A DNA stretch of 64,000 nt from Peptoniphilaceae bacterium (GTDB taxonomy: Bacteria > Bacillota > Clostridia > Tissierellales > Peptoniphilaceae), in assembly GCA_030152565.1 (NCBI GenBank), contig JASLJE010000002.1, positions 62,001 through 126,000 on the forward strand. The letters are read 5' to 3'. Positions 23,650 through 31,812 of the stretch are shown here, in pieces. A model generated the notes under the pieces. That model was not told the DNA's origin. It worked only from the letters and a program-made list of their open reading frames with translations, and searched no databases. Each line of letters opens with the position of its first letter. Position 1 is the first letter of the stretch. The position numbers and the translations under genes were made by a program.

Positions 23650-25869
23650 ATGAAGAAGTCAAAGCGACTATTAGCTCTATTACTTGCATTAGTAATGGTG
23701 TTTTCACTAGCGGCTTGTGGTGATAAGAAAGAAGATCCAGAAAAGCCTGAAGAAGAACAAACTGAAGGCGGTGGAGGAGACGACACAGCTGAAGGCGAAG
23801 AAACTGATCCAGACAAGGAATTAGAAGAAGAAAAAGAAAACTTCGAAAAGCAAACAGACGAAAATACACTAGTTGTAGGTGCGTCAGACATGAACGGTGA
23901 CTGGGTTAACGGTTTTACAAACAACGCATATGACGTTTATGTAAAAAAATTAATTGGTAACTACGGTGCTTACGGTACTTATGTAGCTGATCAAAACGGT
24001 AAATACGTTTTAGATCCAATTGTTAATGCTAAGGAACCTGAAAGTAAGGTAAATGAAGACGGAAGTAAAACATATACCTTCTTCTTAAATGACAACTTAG
24101 TTTGGAATGATGGAACTCCAATAACTGCAAAAGACTATGTATTCTCATTATTGTGGGCAGCAGCTCCAGAATGGCACAATGTTGGTGCTGACTTATCAAG
24201 ATCATCAGGAGATGGTGTTGTAGGTGCAAAAGAATACAGTGAAGGAAAATCAAACTCTATAGCAGGTATTAAGTATATTGATGATACTACTTTTGAATTA
24301 ACTCTTGAAGCTGAAAAAGTTCCTTACTTCTATGAAACAGCTCTAGTATCAATGAGTCCTACTCCAATGCATAGATTTACTCCAGACCTAGTAATAGGAG
24401 AAGATGGATCATCTCTAGCAGTAAAAGAAGGATATGAATTAAGTGATGATATTAAAACTCAATACTTAGATGGTATCAAATCAGATATCGCTAAATTTGA
24501 TGAAGATATAAAGGCCTATGAAGCTGAAATGGCAGAAGCAGAAGAAGCTGAAAAAGCAGATTATGAAGAAGCTATAGAAGAAGTAAAAGCTAACAAGGCA
24601 GCAAAAGAAGAAGATTTAGCAAAGGTTGAAAAGGGAGAATTTGGTGATGTAACTAAGACAGTATTGTCAGCATCAGCATATGAAGTTAGAGATAACTATA
24701 AATCAAACCCAGACGTAACTTGTGGACCTTACAACTTTGTAAGTTTCAAGGACCAAATTGCTAAGGTTGAACTTAATGATAAATATTTAGGTAACTTTGA
24801 AGGTAAAAAACCTACTATTAAAAACGTAGTTGTACAAAAGGTTAACGGTAAGTTAGCAGTAGACTTCGTATTAAATGGTAACATAGATATTTGGCCACAA
24901 GAATTTAAGGCTGAAGATATTAAAAAGGTAAAAGAAGCAGAAGACAAGGGTGAAATTGCCTATAACACTTACTACAGAAACGGTTATGGTGTAATACCAC
25001 TACTTACTGACTTGGGTGCAACTCAACACAAGGAAGTTAGACAAGCTATCGCTTGGTTAATAGACAGGGAAGAATTCGTTGTTAACCTAGCTGGTGGTTA
25101 CGGACAAGTAATTAACGGATCATACGGTATAGCTGAATGGACTTATCAAGAAATGGAAGACAAATCAGAAACTGGTGACGTTGAAGAAGATATGGGCTTA
25201 ACTCAATACAACTTGAACTTTGATAAGGCAAATGAAGTATTAGATAATTCTCCATACGTATATGAAAAAGATGGAACTACTAAGTGGGACGTTGAAAAAG
25301 CAAGAGCTGAATACGATAGTAATAGAGATAACTTCGATTATTGGAGATACAATGACAAGGGTGAAAAACTTACAGTTAATCACTTTGCAACTGTAGACAA
25401 CGAAGTTTCAGAATTATTGCAATCACAAATCCAAAACAATGGTAAACAAGCAGGACTTGAATATACTATGTCTTATGGTGACTTCGCGACACTATTAAAT
25501 TCATACTATACTCCAGACCTAAACAATCCTAAGTACACAGCATTTAACATGGGTACAGGATTTGCAGTACCAAACGATCCATACTATGCATATCACTCAG
25601 ACTTTATCGGTGGAAACAACAGAAACAGAGTTAACGATAAGGAATTAGATAAGTTATTAGTTGAATGGAGAGGTTTAGATTCATCTGAAAAAGATAAGTA
25701 CGTTGAAGGATGGGTTAAATTCCAACAATGGTATAACGACTTTGTACCAGAAATACCACTATATGCTAACGAATACTTTGATATTCATACATTAAGAGTT
25801 GAAGGTTTAGGAACAACTCCAATGTGGCAATGGTGTGATGATATAGTTAATATTACATTAGCTAACTAA
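23650..25869 (+). CDS. oppA: Oligopeptide-binding lipoprotein with coiled-coil insertion
   Basis: Captures peptides outside the cell and delivers them to OppBCDF. The 739-residue precursor has a lipoprotein signal ending LAAC (lipid-bearing Cys23), an acidic Gly/Glu-rich tether (about 24-70) and an SBP family 5 fold with VWNDGTPITAKDYVFSL. It is about 200 residues longer than usual. Much of the excess is the tether and a highly charged helical stretch at about 273-332, rich in Glu, Ala and Lys, that reads as a coiled coil. The start at 23650 is favoured over ATG 23617 by AAGGGGG 8 nt upstream and by the signal peptide. Codons are more uniform than in neighbours, as in highly expressed genes. 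A terminator follows, so it is uncoupled from oppBCDF. Confidence 0.92.
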   Translation: MKKSKRLLALLLALVMVFSLAACGDKKEDPEKPEEEQTEGGGGDDTAEGEETDPDKELEEEKENFEKQTDENTLVVGASDMNGDWVNGFTNNAYDVYVKKLIGNYGAYGTYVADQNGKYVLDPIVNAKEPESKVNEDGSKTYTFFLNDNLVWNDGTPITAKDYVFSLLWAAAPEWHNVGADLSRSSGDGVVGAKEYSEGKSNSIAGIKYIDDTTFELTLEAEKVPYFYETALVSMSPTPMHRFTPDLVIGEDGSSLAVKEGYELSDDIKTQYLDGIKSDIAKFDEDIKAYEAEMAEAEEAEKADYEEAIEEVKANKAAKEEDLAKVEKGEFGDVTKTVLSASAYEVRDNYKSNPDVTCGPYNFVSFKDQIAKVELNDKYLGNFEGKKPTIKNVVVQKVNGKLAVDFVLNGNIDIWPQEFKAEDIKKVKEAEDKGEIAYNTYYRNGYGVIPLLTDLGATQHKEVRQAIAWLIDREEFVVNLAGGYGQVINGSYGIAEWTYQEMEDKSETGDVEEDMGLTQYNLNFDKANEVLDNSPYVYEKDGTTKWDVEKARAEYDSNRDNFDYWRYNDKGEKLTVNHFATVDNEVSELLQSQIQNNGKQAGLEYTMSYGDFATLLNSYYTPDLNNPKYTAFNMGTGFAVPNDPYYAYHSDFIGGNNRNRVNDKELDKLLVEWRGLDSSEKDKYVEGWVKFQQWYNDFVPEIPLYANEYFDIHTLRVEGLGTTPMWQWCDDIVNITLAN

Positions 25870-25883
25870 TAAGACCAATAATA

Positions 25884-25918
25884 GGGAGTGAGCTTGGCTC
25901 CTCCCTTTTATTTTTTTA
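25884..25918 (+). terminator. Terminator between oppA and oppBCDF
   Basis: GGGAGTGAGC and GCTCCTCCC (one bulged base, TTG loop) precede a long T-rich tract. It probably ends most oppA transcripts, leaving a lower level for the permease genes. Confidence 0.8.
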
Positions 25919-25998
25919 CTTAGCTAATTTTTTTTAGGGTAAAATTAGATGAAATCAATGGATTCATAAAAATAAATGCATTTTTTAGGAATTTATTG

Positions 25999-26159
25999 TA
26001 TAATATAGTTTATATAATTTTACTATGAAAGAAAATATTGAATGGCCTTCTTCTATGAGGCTGCTTCATACTAAAAGGCGATTCGCTATTTGTTCGCTAA
26101 AACATAGTAGATAAGAGTTAGAAAGGAGAGTATGTTATTTTAAATAACAGAATAATGAA
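25999..26159 (+). promoter_or_regulatory. Leader region of oppBCDF
   Basis: TATAAT (25999-26004) with a poor -35 is a candidate promoter. Further down an AAAGGAGAG SD (26122-26130) is followed by ATG TTA TTT TAA (26132-26143), a three-codon cistron. The inverted repeat GTTATT/AATAAC (26134-26148) overlaps it and ends 11 nt before the oppB ATG. The true oppB start has no close SD of its own. The SD is 29 nt away but would be brought to about 14 nt if the hairpin forms. Either translational coupling or structure may tune oppB expression. Confidence 0.45.
26025..26114 (+). CDS. Possible 29-residue leader peptide
   Basis: An open frame starts 20 nt after the candidate -10 and encodes a short, basic peptide beginning MKENIEWPSS and ending SLKHSR. 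No SD precedes it, so translation is doubtful. The same DNA can form CTATG/CATAG pairing, so it may instead be a structured leader. I do not recognise it. Confidence 0.25.
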   Translation: MKENIEWPSSMRLLHTKRRFAICSLKHSR

Positions 26160-27125
26160 ATGCTAAAGTATATTTTGAAAAGACTGTTAAATCTTATTCC
26201 AGTAATACTGATAATTTCCATGTTACTGTTTGGACTTATGAATGCCATGCCAGCTGACCCAGTTCAGATGATGATGCCACAAGATCCAAACATATTAAAG
26301 GATAAAGATTTATACGAAAAAACTTACAATGAAATTGCAGAAAGATATGGGTTGAACAAACCTCTACCTGAAAGATACATAAGATGGTTGGGTAGAATGG
26401 CAAAATTTGAATTTGGAGACTCAACACAATTTAAGAAACCAGTAAAGGAAGTAATAGGGGGACCAATGAAGAACACTATTACCTTAAATATTGGGGCCAC
26501 CTTAATATCTTTATTCCTATCGATACTCATAGGGATAAAGTCAGCAGTGAGGCGAGGTGGAGTATATGATAGGACATGGCAAGTATTGTCATTAATAGGA
26601 ATGTCCCTACCAATATTCTTTATCGGTATTGCATTAATTTATATATTTTCATTTAAACTTGGATGGTTACCACCAAGTGCAACATCCACAACAGGAACCT
26701 TTAAGGATAAGTTTATACACTTAATCCTTCCTACAATAACCATAACGGTTGGTTCTTTGGCATCTACCTTAAGGTATGTTAGAAATGCTATGATTGACGC
26801 CTTAAGTCAAGATTATATAAGAACAGCGAGAGCAAAGGGTGTAAAGGAAAAAACTGTTATTTACTCTCATGCATTTAGAAATGCTTTAATACCAGTTGTA
26901 ACAGTTGTTACATGGTCCATAATTGGTATTTTCGGTGGTGCAGCAATCACTGAAACAATATTTTCATACAATGGAATCGGACAATATTTATTGCAATCCG
27001 TACTAGCTAAGGACTTTAACGTAGTATTAACACTTAATATGTTCTTTGCCTTACTTTCATTATTAGGAAACCTTTTAATGGATATAGGATATGCATTAGT
27101 CGATCCAAGAGTTAGATTAGAATAG
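26160..27125 (+). CDS. oppB: Oligopeptide ABC transporter permease OppB
   Basis: One of the two membrane subunits of the peptide importer. The 321-residue protein has six TMs. The first begins right at the N-terminus (LNLIPVILIISMLLFGLMNA), followed by the outside loop with AERYGLNKPLPERYIRW that is standard in DppB/OppB. The cytoplasmic EAA coupling loop DYIRTARAKGVKEKTVIYSH contacts the ATPases. Unlike its partner OppC it has normal length and no insertion. It has no close SD (see leader). oppC follows after 11 nt. Confidence 0.95.
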   Translation: MLKYILKRLLNLIPVILIISMLLFGLMNAMPADPVQMMMPQDPNILKDKDLYEKTYNEIAERYGLNKPLPERYIRWLGRMAKFEFGDSTQFKKPVKEVIGGPMKNTITLNIGATLISLFLSILIGIKSAVRRGGVYDRTWQVLSLIGMSLPIFFIGIALIYIFSFKLGWLPPSATSTTGTFKDKFIHLILPTITITVGSLASTLRYVRNAMIDALSQDYIRTARAKGVKEKTVIYSHAFRNALIPVVTVVTWSIIGIFGGAAITETIFSYNGIGQYLLQSVLAKDFNVVLTLNMFFALLSLLGNLLMDIGYALVDPRVRLE

Positions 27126-27136
27126 GGAGGGTAAAG

Positions 27137-28948
27137 ATGGCTAAATTAAAAAAGGACCCTATTAAAGCAGAAAAAACAGGGGAAGAATTACTTAAGGAAG
27201 AAGCGATTCAATCTCCTTCAAAAACGGTAATTAAAAAGTTTAAGAACAATAGATTGGGAATGATCGGACTTGTAGGCTTTATAGCTATCATTTTAATGGT
27301 ATTTATAGGATCTAAGTTCGTTCCATTTGACGCTTACTATGAACAACCAGTATTAAAGAATGTAGCCCCAGGTAAGGGATATTTGAAAGTGCCTGCTGAA
27401 TTAAAGAGCGAAGGTATCAAGCAAATATCATCTGGTATCACATTCTCTGTTGGAGTATCTGAAGAAGGAAACCTTTATATGTGGGGTCAAGACTACGAAG
27501 GTGTTATGAATATTCCTAATTCAGTGAAGGAACAACTAAAGGGTAAGAAGGTAGATCAGGTAGCAGCAGCACCTAACTTTATAGTTGCAGCTACAGAAGA
27601 TGGAGACATTATCGGCTGGGGAAATAACGAATTTGGTCAAACTAGATGGCCAGGTGGCAAGGCTGATAAGACCATTAAAAAAGAAGGAATTAAGAAGATT
27701 GTTGTAGGGGACCAATATACGGCTCTATTGACTAAGGAAGGAAACTTGATTACATGGGGAGCAGTTAGACCTAGTAAGCTTCATGTAATACCTAAGGAAA
27801 TCCAAGGTCATGTTGAAGATATAGAAGCATCAATCTTAAATATAATAGTTAGAACAGATGACAATAAAGTCCATATACTTGGTTCAAAATCAGGAGAAAT
27901 CTTTACCAACCTACCTAAGGAACTATCCCAAGGGGAAGTTGAAATAGTAGATTTTGATATAACATCCAAGTCAGGAGTAGCAGTAGATTCTACTGGTAAA
28001 TTATGGCAATGGGGTAGTAGACTGGAAAACTTAGATAAGATACCTGAAATGGATGGCAAGGTAGTACAAGTATCCGCAGGTAGAGAACATATGCTAGCCT
28101 TAACTGAAGACGGAAGTGTTTACGGTTGGGGAAATGATGCCTATGGTGAAGCTAAGGGAACTGATGGTAAATATGAGAGAATATTCTCAGGTTACTTCCA
28201 AAACTATGCCCTATCTGAAGACGGAAACGTTAAGGGATGGGGACTAGATGGATTTAGATTTGGTACAGACCAAAGAGGTCGTGATATGTACGAAAGACTA
28301 ATCCACGGTGGTAAGATGACCTTATTTATAGCTTTAATAGCTGTTACAATTCAAATTGTACTAGGGGTAACAATCGGTATGATTTCAGGATTTTATGGAG
28401 GAATAGTAGATAACCTACTAATGAGATTTGCAGAGATAATTGCATCCTTCCCATTCTATCCACTTATCATAACCATATCAGCAGCCCTACCACCTAATAC
28501 ACCACAAAAGACCAGGATGATGATTATCATGGCCCTACTAGGTTTATTGGGATGGACAGGTATAGCTAGACTTGTAAGAGCACAAATTTTATCAGAGAGA
28601 GAAAAAGATTATATTATGGCAGCCAAGGCCCTAGGTCTTAAGGAAAAGAAGATTATTATGAATCATATCCTGCCAAATATTTTATCCATAGTTATAGTAC
28701 AAGCTACTTTAGGTTATGCAGGTAACCTACTTACTGAAGCAGGTCTATCCTTCCTAGGATTTGGGGTTGTAGAGCCTAACGCTTCATGGGGTAATATGAT
28801 GACTGCAGCACAAAGTTCAACAGTTGTACAATATTACTGGTGGAGATGGTTGATTCCTTCACTTGCAATATTCCTTACAGCCTTAACTGTTAACTTAATG
28901 GGTGATGCACTAAGAGATGCATTAGATCCAAAATCTCAAGAAAGGTAG
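27137..28948 (+). CDS. oppC: OppC permease with embedded seven-bladed RCC1 propeller
   Basis: Second membrane subunit, 603 residues against about 300 normally. TM1 (about 41-58) leads into an extracellular segment. Residues about 88-372 contain seven RCC1-like repeats, each ending in a Gly-x-(hydrophobic)-x-x-(Trp/Leu)-Gly strand: GNLYMWG 111-117, GDIIGWG 156-162, GNLITWG 202-208, NKVHILG 243-249, GKLWQWG 287-293, GSVYGWG 326-332 and GNVKGWG 363-369. The canonical OppC segment FGTDQRGRDMYERLIHGG then resumes at about 375-392, with the remaining TMs and the EAA loop AAKALGLKEKKIIMNHILPN. One continuous frame and matching codon use argue for a genuine fusion. Topology puts the propeller on the cell surface beside the OppA docking face. 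SD is GGGAGGG. Confidence 0.95.
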   Translation: MAKLKKDPIKAEKTGEELLKEEAIQSPSKTVIKKFKNNRLGMIGLVGFIAIILMVFIGSKFVPFDAYYEQPVLKNVAPGKGYLKVPAELKSEGIKQISSGITFSVGVSEEGNLYMWGQDYEGVMNIPNSVKEQLKGKKVDQVAAAPNFIVAATEDGDIIGWGNNEFGQTRWPGGKADKTIKKEGIKKIVVGDQYTALLTKEGNLITWGAVRPSKLHVIPKEIQGHVEDIEASILNIIVRTDDNKVHILGSKSGEIFTNLPKELSQGEVEIVDFDITSKSGVAVDSTGKLWQWGSRLENLDKIPEMDGKVVQVSAGREHMLALTEDGSVYGWGNDAYGEAKGTDGKYERIFSGYFQNYALSEDGNVKGWGLDGFRFGTDQRGRDMYERLIHGGKMTLFIALIAVTIQIVLGVTIGMISGFYGGIVDNLLMRFAEIIASFPFYPLIITISAALPPNTPQKTRMMIIMALLGLLGWTGIARLVRAQILSEREKDYIMAAKALGLKEKKIIMNHILPNILSIVIVQATLGYAGNLLTEAGLSFLGFGVVEPNASWGNMMTAAQSSTVVQYYWWRWLIPSLAIFLTALTVNLMGDALRDALDPKSQER

Positions 28949-28957
28949 GTCATAGAA

Positions 28958-29956
28958 GTGCCATTATTAGAAATTAAAAAATTACACACTTACTTTGACA
29001 CAAGTAGAGGTTTGATAAAAGCTGTCGACGGAGTAAGTTTAGTAGTAGAAGAAGGAAAAACACTAGGATTAGTAGGTGAGTCTGGTTCAGGTAAGAGTCA
29101 GACAGCCATGTCTATCCTACAATTATTTGAAAAGAATCAAAGAATTTACGATGGTGAAATCTGGTTTGAAGGAAAAGAATTGACTAAGGCCAGTGAAAAG
29201 GAACTTAGACATATTAGGGGAAATGAAATCTCCATGATTTTCCAAGAGCCAATGACATCACTTAACCCTGTTTTCACAGTTGAAAAACAGTTGGTTGAAG
29301 CCTTGATTCTTCACCAAGATATGACTAAGGCTGAAGCCAAGAAAAAGGCAGTAGACCTTGTGGGCATGGTAAAAATACCAAACCCAGAAGTTGTTGTAAA
29401 GCAATATCCTTTCCAATTATCTGGTGGGATGAACCAAAGGGTTATGATCGCCATGGCCTTGGCTTGTGAGCCAAAATTGCTTATAGCAGACGAACCTACA
29501 ACAGCACTAGACGTAACCATTCAAGCTCAAATATTAAAGCTTATGAATGACCTTAAAAAGGAAAGGGGAACATCCATTTTATTTATCACCCATGACTTGG
29601 GAGTAATAAATCAAATGGCAGATGAAGTTGCTGTTATGTATAGTGGACAGGTTGTTGAACAAGCACCAGTTGATTATATCTTTAAGGAAGGTACAACCAA
29701 GTACCAACACCCTTATACAGAAGGACTACTATCATCTATTCCATCTATCACATCAGATAGAAATGAAAGACTTGATGTAATCCCTGGATCAGTACCTCAT
29801 CCTTTGGCCCTACCAAAGGGATGTAGATTTGCGGAAAGATGTAAGTATGCAACTGAAAAATGTATTAACGAAATGCCTGAATTGGTAGAAATCTCAGAAA
29901 ATCAAATGATTAGATGTTTCTATCCAGAAAAGGGGGTAAGAAGCAATGGAAAATAA
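28958..29956 (+). CDS. oppD: Oligopeptide ABC transporter ATPase OppD
   Basis: ATP-hydrolysing subunit of the peptide importer, 332 residues, normal length. Walker A GESGSGKSQ (40-48), Q-loop IFQEPMTSLNP, signature LSGGMNQRVMIAMAL, Walker B LLIADEPTTALD, H-loop ITHDLG. The C-terminal oligopeptide-transport domain has a cysteine set, CRFAERCKYATEKC plus IRCFYP. A comparable cluster binds Fe-S in at least one studied DppD. It starts with GTG at 28958 after AAAGGTAGG. The end overlaps oppF by 11 nt, so translation is coupled. Confidence 0.95.
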   Translation: MPLLEIKKLHTYFDTSRGLIKAVDGVSLVVEEGKTLGLVGESGSGKSQTAMSILQLFEKNQRIYDGEIWFEGKELTKASEKELRHIRGNEISMIFQEPMTSLNPVFTVEKQLVEALILHQDMTKAEAKKKAVDLVGMVKIPNPEVVVKQYPFQLSGGMNQRVMIAMALACEPKLLIADEPTTALDVTIQAQILKLMNDLKKERGTSILFITHDLGVINQMADEVAVMYSGQVVEQAPVDYIFKEGTTKYQHPYTEGLLSSIPSITSDRNERLDVIPGSVPHPLALPKGCRFAERCKYATEKCINEMPELVEISENQMIRCFYPEKGVRSNGK

Positions 29957-31508
29957 TCAAGATAAGAAGCTTCTTTTATCGGTAAAAAACTTAAAGAAAT
30001 ACTTTCCTATAAAAAAGAAAGCATTTGAAAAACAACAAAGATATGTAAGGGCTAATGAATCCATTACCCTAAATATATATGAAGGGGAAACCCTAGGATT
30101 AGTAGGAGAATCAGGATGTGGTAAGTCCACTTTCGGAAGAACCCTAATCCAATTATATGAGCAAACAGGAGGATCAACTCTTTACTATGGTCAAACCCTA
30201 GCAGAGCTTGCTCCTAAGTATGCAGAAGATGTTATAAAGAATATGCCTAAACTATTTCCTGAGTACCTATCAGCTGTAAAAGTTCTAGAAGACTTGGAAG
30301 CTAAGGGGGAAAACTTGGTTGACTTGGAAAAGGCATCTAATGATGAACAAATCATGTTAAAGAAAAGAGAACTAGAAGAAAAGTACTTTAATATGTTAAG
30401 AATTGCTGGAGGTCTAGTTACCCACAGTGATTTAAATGAAGTTTCCAAGCTTCTTTTAGAAGAATACAAGGAAAAAGTAGTTCTTTCAAAGACAAATAGG
30501 GAAATAGGCCTATTGGAACATAAGTTAAACGATAATGATGCCAAGGTAAACAAGGCTGATTTAGAAGGACAAATTAAAAACCTTAAGGAAAGAGCCCTTA
30601 AGGAAAAAGAAGAAGTAGACAAGGTAAGCCAAAAGATTGAAGCCCTAAGAGACAAGTGTAGGGACAATGAATACTTTGACTTTTACGAAGACTACTCAGA
30701 TGAAGGAATAGACCTGTCAGAACTTACTACAGATGAAATGAGAGAACTTAGAAAAGATCTACAAATGATCTTCCAAGACCCATACTCATCTCTAGACACT
30801 AAGATGACTGTAGGGAACATTATAGGAGAGGGAGTTTTAGCCCACCAAATGTTTAAGTCTAACAAGTCAGATGAATACAATAACTATATCCAAGGAGTTA
30901 TGGAACAATGTGGTCTAGCACCATACTTTATCCATAGATATCCTCACCAATTCTCTGGTGGACAAAGACAAAGGATAGGTATAGCTAGAGCCTTGGCCCT
31001 ACAACCTAAGTTTATTGTATGTGACGAGGCTGTATCAGCCCTAGACGTTTCTATTCAATCACAAATTATAAACCTACTACAAGATTTGAAGGAAGAAAAT
31101 GGATTAACCTATCTATTTATCACCCACGATTTATCTGTAGTTAAATATATTTCAGACAGAATTGGTGTAATGTACTTGGGTAACCTGGTAGAATTAAGTG
31201 ATTCAGAAAAATTATTTAAGAAACCGCTACACCCATACACAAATGCCCTTATGGCAGCTATCCCAAGAACTGATATGGGACAAGATCAAGAGTTGGCTAT
31301 TTTAGAGGGAGATATACCTTCAGCAGTTAACCCACCTAAGGGATGTAAATTCCATACTAGATGTAAGTATGCCATGGATGTATGCTCACAATTTGAACCG
31401 GAATTTAAAGAGGAAGAGGAAGGCCACTTTGTAGCCTGCCACTTATACAATATGTCAGAAGAAGAAAGAACAAAATACATGGCTGAAGTTGACGCTAGAG
31501 AAAAATAA
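29946..31508 (+). CDS. oppF: OppF ATPase with large helical insertion
   Basis: Second ATPase of the importer, 520 residues against about 320 normally. Walker A GESGCGKST is at 54-62. The expected short path to the Q-loop (IFQDPYSSLD, Gln277) is interrupted by about 170 extra residues (about 86-255) that look largely helical and rich in Glu, Lys and Leu, with coiled-coil character around 185-238. After this everything is standard: FSGGQRQRIGIARAL, VCDEAVSALD, ITHDLS and a C-terminal domain with Cys residues (GCKFHTRCKYAMDVC). All catalytic motifs are intact, so it should be active. The insert sits beside the region that contacts the permease and may bind another protein; that is inference. Confidence 0.93.
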   Translation: MENNQDKKLLLSVKNLKKYFPIKKKAFEKQQRYVRANESITLNIYEGETLGLVGESGCGKSTFGRTLIQLYEQTGGSTLYYGQTLAELAPKYAEDVIKNMPKLFPEYLSAVKVLEDLEAKGENLVDLEKASNDEQIMLKKRELEEKYFNMLRIAGGLVTHSDLNEVSKLLLEEYKEKVVLSKTNREIGLLEHKLNDNDAKVNKADLEGQIKNLKERALKEKEEVDKVSQKIEALRDKCRDNEYFDFYEDYSDEGIDLSELTTDEMRELRKDLQMIFQDPYSSLDTKMTVGNIIGEGVLAHQMFKSNKSDEYNNYIQGVMEQCGLAPYFIHRYPHQFSGGQRQRIGIARALALQPKFIVCDEAVSALDVSIQSQIINLLQDLKEENGLTYLFITHDLSVVKYISDRIGVMYLGNLVELSDSEKLFKKPLHPYTNALMAAIPRTDMGQDQELAILEGDIPSAVNPPKGCKFHTRCKYAMDVCSQFEPEFKEEEEGHFVACHLYNMSEEERTKYMAEVDAREK

Positions 31509-31528
31509 AACATAGATAGGATGATTAT

Positions 31529-31732
31529 ATGTTTGGAAAAGGCAGAAAACCTATAGATAGATTTGAAGGTTTAACTGAAGAAGAACAAGAAGCCAAAATA
31601 AGAGAGTTCGGTGAATCGGACTTTGAAAAAACAGATATGCTGGCAATTGTCTTAGCAGCCCTTAGGGTTTTTTTACCACCAGTACTATTGTTGCTATTTG
31701 GAGTGTATCTACTGGGTAGAATGTTTATGTAA
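31529..31732 (+). CDS. Small membrane protein at the end of the opp operon
   Basis: A 67-residue protein with a charged, Glu-rich N-terminal half (about 1-36) and one C-terminal TM (about 38-63, LAIVLAALRVFLPPVLLLLF). I do not recognise a family. It starts 20 nt after oppF, its SD is weak (ATAGGATG), and a terminator follows at once, so it is the last gene of the peptide-transport operon. Small single-TM proteins in such positions often modulate the transporter. That is suggestion only. Confidence 0.7.
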   Translation: MFGKGRKPIDRFEGLTEEEQEAKIREFGESDFEKTDMLAIVLAALRVFLPPVLLLLFGVYLLGRMFM

Positions 31733-31737
31733 GATAA

Positions 31738-31773
31738 AAAGATTTTCTTATTTTTTAGGAAAATCTTTTTTTA
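31738..31773 (+). terminator. Terminator of the opp operon
   Basis: AAAGATTTTC (31738-31747) pairs with GAAAATCTTT (31759-31768) across an 11-nt loop, followed by a run of T. Confidence 0.88.
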
Positions 31774-31775
31774 TT

Positions 31776-31784
31776 TGATATAAT
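31776..31784 (+). promoter_or_regulatory. Extended -10 promoter for punA
   Basis: TGATATAAT, a perfect extended -10, lies 28 nt before the punA start. The -35 would fall inside the opp terminator and is poor. Confidence 0.55.
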
Positions 31785-31812
31785 TGAGTTAATCAAAAAA
31801 ATAGGAGGACTT

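Noticed and set aside
23562..23924. Antisense open frame opposite the oppA start
   Set aside because: Low-complexity Ser/Phe-rich product mirroring the acidic tether; no SD; covers a clear gene and promoter.
27137..28948. Assembly fusion of an RCC1 gene with oppC
   Set aside because: A single uninterrupted frame, the canonical OppC sequence exactly resuming after the seventh blade, and uniform codon use argue for a true insertion. Read-level proof is still lacking.
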